This document shows, piece by piece, positions 5,603 to 8,603 of a stretch of 8,603 nucleotides of DNA. Under the pieces are notes generated by a model. It ran no database searches. It had not been told where the DNA came from and was given only the letters and a program-made list of their open reading frames with translations. The stretch spans positions 1-8,603 of the forward strand of contig JAJYCH010000152.1 of NCBI GenBank assembly GCA_021778575.1, written 5' to 3'. This stretch comes from Planctomycetota bacterium. Its GTDB lineage: Bacteria > Planctomycetota > Planctomycetia > Isosphaerales > Isosphaeraceae. The first letter of the stretch is position 1. Each line of letters begins with the position of its first letter. The position numbers were made by a program, and so were the translations under genes.

Positions 5603-7336
5603 ATGCCAGTTCCCGGCAGGTCGATACACCTTCCGGTGTTTTTGTTATTCGGTTTGCTGTCGGGATGCGTTCATCAACCGGACGCGGTTGATCAACGGCC
5701 CCTTGTCGGTCGTGTCACCGGAACGAGGACCGAGATCGGGACTTCGGTCGATCCGTCGGTCGCGCGGACAGCGTTCGAGACTCCTGAAGGAGCAAGACCG
5801 CGCGAGGTGGCCGCGACCGGCGCCGGGCTTTTGACCCTGGAAGATGCTCGCAAGATCGCTCTCCGGAGCAACCCGGTGCTTGCCCAATCGCGCGCGGGGA
5901 CCGACGTGGCCCTGGGGAATCTGGAGGTCACCGATTCCGGGTTTCGTCCGACCGTGCAAGCCAACGCCGGGTTCCAGGCGTTCTCGACGGATGCCGGCTT
6001 CGTGGGGGTCCGGGGCCGGTTTCCCGTCCTTCCTGTCCGGGGATTCGGGCCAGGGACTCAGGACTTCCAGGTCACCGAAGCCCAGTTGAAATGGACGATC
6101 TTCCAGTTCGGCAAGCAGATCGCGAAACACGACCAGGCCGGTTTGAAGGTCGAGATCGCCCGGTTGGAGGCGGATCGAGCCTGCCAGACGGTCGACTTTG
6201 AAGTCACCCGCGCCTATTTCCGGGTTCTGGAGGCGAAGTCGGCCGTCGAGACGTCTGAACGCGCGGTCGAGCGGGCGGAAGCCTTCACGAAAGAGGCGGG
6301 CGACCTCCTGCGCCGAGGGGTGATCACCCGCCAGGAGGAACTGCGCGCCGAGGCGAGCCTGGCGGGCGTCCGGCAGGGACGGATCGACGCGAAAAGCGAG
6401 GAAGAAGTGGCCATCGCCGGGCTCAACCAGTCGATGGGAATCTTCGTCAATGCGCCGACGCAGGTGAGCGACCGCCGCGAGGCCCCCGACATCAACCTCA
6501 CGCTCGAACAGGCGTTGAACCTGGCGACGACTCACCGTCTGGAGATCGCGGTCGTTGTCCGGGGGATCTCGATTGCCGAAGGCGGGGTCGCCATCGCCCG
6601 GGCCGACTTCTTGCCCAGCGTCTCGATCCAGGCCGGCTACTCCAACGTCACCGGGACCGGCGTCCAGAACGCCAATGTCGGGGCAGGCGGGATCTTCCTG
6701 ACGCATGAATTTTATGGTGGAGGCCGGCGTCGCGGTCAGCTTCACGCCGCCGAGGCCGGGGTCCGAGCAGCGGCGGCGCAGGCCCAGCAGGTCTGCGACG
6801 GGATCGCTTACGAGGTCAACGTCGCTTTTCGAGGCGTCGAGGACGCTCGCGAGCGGATCAGCGCGGCACGAGCGGTCTTCGAACAATCGGCCGAGAATGC
6901 CCGACTCGTCGCCAGCCGAGCCCGGACCGGCGACGCGACCCCGGCCGAGCGGATCGAGGCCCAGGCCGCCGAAACGCAATCCGAGCAGACGTTCAACGCC
7001 TCGGTTTACCTCTATCAGGTGGCTTTGGCCCGGCTCGAATTCGCCGTCGGCGTCTCCTTGCCCGACGCCTCACGCCAGGTCCCGGCGCTGGAGTCCGGAA
7101 CGCCGAGACTCGAAGCCGCTCCGTCGGGCGGCTCCCCCTTCAGTCGGATTCTGGGTCCAGGGGGGTTGCCGGGGCTTCCTCCGTCCGTGAATCTCGCGCG
7201 GCCCGGGCCAACGCCGCTCCAGCCGCTGCCGTCGCCGATCCGCGCCAGTTCGCCCGACGGCCCGCAACTGTTCGGCCCGCCGACGCTCTCGCGACCGACC
7301 AACGAATCCACCTCACCGTTCGGGATCAAACCGTAG
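5603..7336 (+). CDS. TolC-family outer-membrane efflux lipoprotein
   Basis: The 577-residue precursor is an outer-membrane channel of the TolC/OEP family. Such proteins form trimers that carry substrates from an inner-membrane pump to the outside. Residues 1-21 are a signal peptide ending in the lipobox L19-S20-G21-C22, so C22 should be lipid-modified. A variable linker (23-75) is followed by two OEP repeats. The first begins LTLEDARKIALRSNPVLAQSRAG (about 77-99) and runs to about 285. The second begins LTLEQALNLATTHRLEIAVV (about 299-318) and runs to about 485. Each has the expected beta-strand pair (LKWTIFQFGK at 162-171 and FLTHEFYGGGRRRG at 365-378) and long coiled helices rich in Ala, Glu and Arg. 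After residue 500 comes a Pro/Gly/Ser-rich tail of about 75 residues, not part of the barrel. The stop is six bases from the stop of the converging transporter gene, a likely partner. Export substrate is unknown. Confidence 0.92.
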   Translation: MPVPGRSIHLPVFLLFGLLSGCVHQPDAVDQRPLVGRVTGTRTEIGTSVDPSVARTAFETPEGARPREVAATGAGLLTLEDARKIALRSNPVLAQSRAGTDVALGNLEVTDSGFRPTVQANAGFQAFSTDAGFVGVRGRFPVLPVRGFGPGTQDFQVTEAQLKWTIFQFGKQIAKHDQAGLKVEIARLEADRACQTVDFEVTRAYFRVLEAKSAVETSERAVERAEAFTKEAGDLLRRGVITRQEELRAEASLAGVRQGRIDAKSEEEVAIAGLNQSMGIFVNAPTQVSDRREAPDINLTLEQALNLATTHRLEIAVVVRGISIAEGGVAIARADFLPSVSIQAGYSNVTGTGVQNANVGAGGIFLTHEFYGGGRRRGQLHAAEAGVRAAAAQAQQVCDGIAYEVNVAFRGVEDARERISAARAVFEQSAENARLVASRARTGDATPAERIEAQAAETQSEQTFNASVYLYQVALARLEFAVGVSLPDASRQVPALESGTPRLEAAPSGGSPFSRILGPGGLPGLPPSVNLARPGPTPLQPLPSPIRASSPDGPQLFGPPTLSRPTNESTSPFGIKP

Positions 7337-7342
7337 ACATGA

Positions 7343-8603
7343 TCAGCCCCGTCGAGGACCGGGCGAGTGAGCGGGCAGGGGCCTGAGACAGAACGCCAGG
7401 CCGATCGCCGCCAGCATCACCCCCGCGAGAATCTGGAACGCCGACTGATAGGCGTAGACCGTTGCATAATCATGGGCATATCGTGAGATCAACCGATTTG
7501 CCTGCGCCGCCGCATCGGTCGCCCCGAGACCGTGGAGCGTGAAGTAGTCGATCAGCCGAAGCTGAACGTCCCCCAGCGGCGGTCGGTTGGGGACGAGACT
7601 CTGACGCATCGCATCGAAGTGCGAATCCCCCCGGCGCTCGATGAAGATCGCCAGCACGTTGCCCCCGACAAACGCCGGGAGCGCGAGCATCAGGTTCTTG
7701 ATCCCTGACGACGACGCCACCTGCTCCGGGCTCATGTCCTCTTGCGAGATACAGATCAACGGCGACGCGACGAGCCCCGCCGAGCCGGCCCAGAACGCGG
7801 TCGCCGTCGCCGTCCAGAGCTTGTCCGTCTCCAGGTCGAGCGAGGTCAGGAGCCAGGTTCCCGCCGTCATTCCAACCAGTCCCAGGATCAGCCGGAGCTT
7901 CCGGTCGGCGCGCGTTCCGAGCCAGGCGGTCAGTGACAGACTCGTGCCCATCGCCACCACGGCGGGCAACAAAACCAGGCCGGTCAAGACCCGCTCGTAG
8001 TCGCGAGTGACCGCCATGTAGCGCACCAGGAGCGAGACCACGGTGAAGAAGTTGAGGTCGGCCAGGGCCTTGATGACGACACTCATCGCGAATCGAGGGA
8101 TACCGAAAAGGCGAAGGTCAAGCAGCGCGTGGGGACAGGTGAACTCATGAGCAATGAACCAGGAAAACAAGACGGCACCGCCCGCGGTGACCAGCCAGAA
8201 CTCGTTGGAAGTGGACCATCCCCACTTCTGGAACCGATAGAGCCCCAGCATCAGGCACAGAACACTGGCCAGAAGCAGCACATAACCTTCCAGGTCGAAC
8301 GGCTCGCGGGCCTCACCTCGCGGTTCATCGGGTCGGAGCAGGCGGGCGGTCAAGACCACGGAAGCCGAGGCGATGGGAACGTTGAACAAGAAGATCGTCC
8401 GCCATGACGGCAGGTTGATCAGATAGCCACTGATGCTCGGAGCGAGAATCCGGCCGAAGTAAAGCCCGAGAACATAAGCGGCGATGGCTCCGTCGCGGTG
8501 GTCGGGAAACTCGCGCCAGAAGACCGCCAGAACCGTGGTCACGACCATCCCGTTGCCCCACCCCTGGACGAACCGGGCCAACTCGAGAAGCTCCATATCG
8601 TGT
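7343..8603 (-). CDS. DHA2-type major facilitator efflux transporter (N-terminus beyond window)
   Basis: This is an inner-membrane proton-driven drug/solute exporter of the 14-helix EmrB/QacA type. The frame is open through the right window edge. An ATG at 8596 is internal by homology, because the visible protein starts at the QGWGNGMVVTTVLAVFWREFP segment that normally forms helix 3. I infer that roughly the first two helices are missing. The next segment, LGLYFGRILAPSISGYLINLP then WRTIFLFNVPI, is the antiporter motif-C region. It is degenerate: Ala-Pro and Ser-Gly replace the usual Gly-Pro and Gly-Gly. About ten further hydrophobic segments follow, ending near FQILAGVMLAAIGLAFCLRPLP. A periplasmic-type loop before the last helix (MRQSLVPNRPPLGDVQLRLIDYFTLHG region) is as expected for EmrB-like proteins. 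It converges on the TolC-like gene with six bases between stops. An EmrA/HlyD-type adaptor would be expected upstream of this gene, outside the window. Confidence 0.88.
   Translation of the reverse strand, partial: HDMELLELARFVQGWGNGMVVTTVLAVFWREFPDHRDGAIAAYVLGLYFGRILAPSISGYLINLPSWRTIFLFNVPIASASVVLTARLLRPDEPRGEAREPFDLEGYVLLLASVLCLMLGLYRFQKWGWSTSNEFWLVTAGGAVLFSWFIAHEFTCPHALLDLRLFGIPRFAMSVVIKALADLNFFTVVSLLVRYMAVTRDYERVLTGLVLLPAVVAMGTSLSLTAWLGTRADRKLRLILGLVGMTAGTWLLTSLDLETDKLWTATATAFWAGSAGLVASPLICISQEDMSPEQVASSSGIKNLMLALPAFVGGNVLAIFIERRGDSHFDAMRQSLVPNRPPLGDVQLRLIDYFTLHGLGATDAAAQANRLISRYAHDYATVYAYQSAFQILAGVMLAAIGLAFCLRPLPAHSPGPRRG

Noticed and set aside
5645..6979. - strand ORF of 444 residues opposite the tolC-like gene
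   Set aside because: It is an antisense shadow of a GC-rich gene: rich in Arg, Asp and Gly, with no motifs, and the sense strand encodes a clear OEP protein.

Overview
This window looks like part of a GC-rich planctomycete chromosome, probably close to the Isosphaeraceae. That placement is inferred: the genes have high third-position GC, one protein ends in a PEP-CTERM sorting signal, GTG starts are used, genes are loosely packed, and imperfect palindromic repeats sit between them. No rRNA, tRNA, CRISPR array, transposase or integrase is visible.

Left part (1-4501), all on the + strand. First comes the 3' end of a secreted or surface PEP-CTERM protein. It is followed by a hypoxanthine phosphoribosyltransferase gene (hpt). 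Then come two family-4 glycosyltransferases on either side of a small four-helix membrane protein. PEP-CTERM proteins are processed by exosortase, and exosortase systems are commonly found with exopolysaccharide synthesis. A role for these glycosyltransferases in cell-surface or extracellular polysaccharide is therefore reasonable but unproven. The two longest spacers here carry striking repeats. The hpt-glycosyltransferase gap has two opposing arrays of a 7-base unit enclosing a long imperfect hairpin. The spacer before the second glycosyltransferase has a perfect 21-bp inverted repeat. Both hairpins begin with GTAGG and end with CCTAC, which recalls REP/REPIN or small MITE-like elements.

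Middle (4502-5602). One unrecognised 139-residue ORF lies on the - strand, convergent with the second glycosyltransferase. It is followed by about 620 bases with no credible gene. This stretch includes a strongly AT-rich island with a 20-bp perfect palindrome, and a separate 14-bp GC-rich palindrome. It most likely holds the divergent promoters for the - strand ORF and the + strand tolC-like gene.

Right part (5603-8603). A TolC-family outer-membrane efflux lipoprotein (+) faces a DHA2-type major facilitator drug/proton antiporter (-, its N-terminus lies beyond the window). Their stop codons are only six bases apart. The pair fits an EmrB/TolC-like tripartite export system, but no periplasmic adaptor (EmrA/HlyD type) is in the window.

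I did not find a clear new multi-gene system. The strongest unexplained signals are the non-coding repeats at 1323-1576 and 3289-3343, the orphan - strand ORF, and the AT-rich palindromic island upstream of the tolC-like gene.
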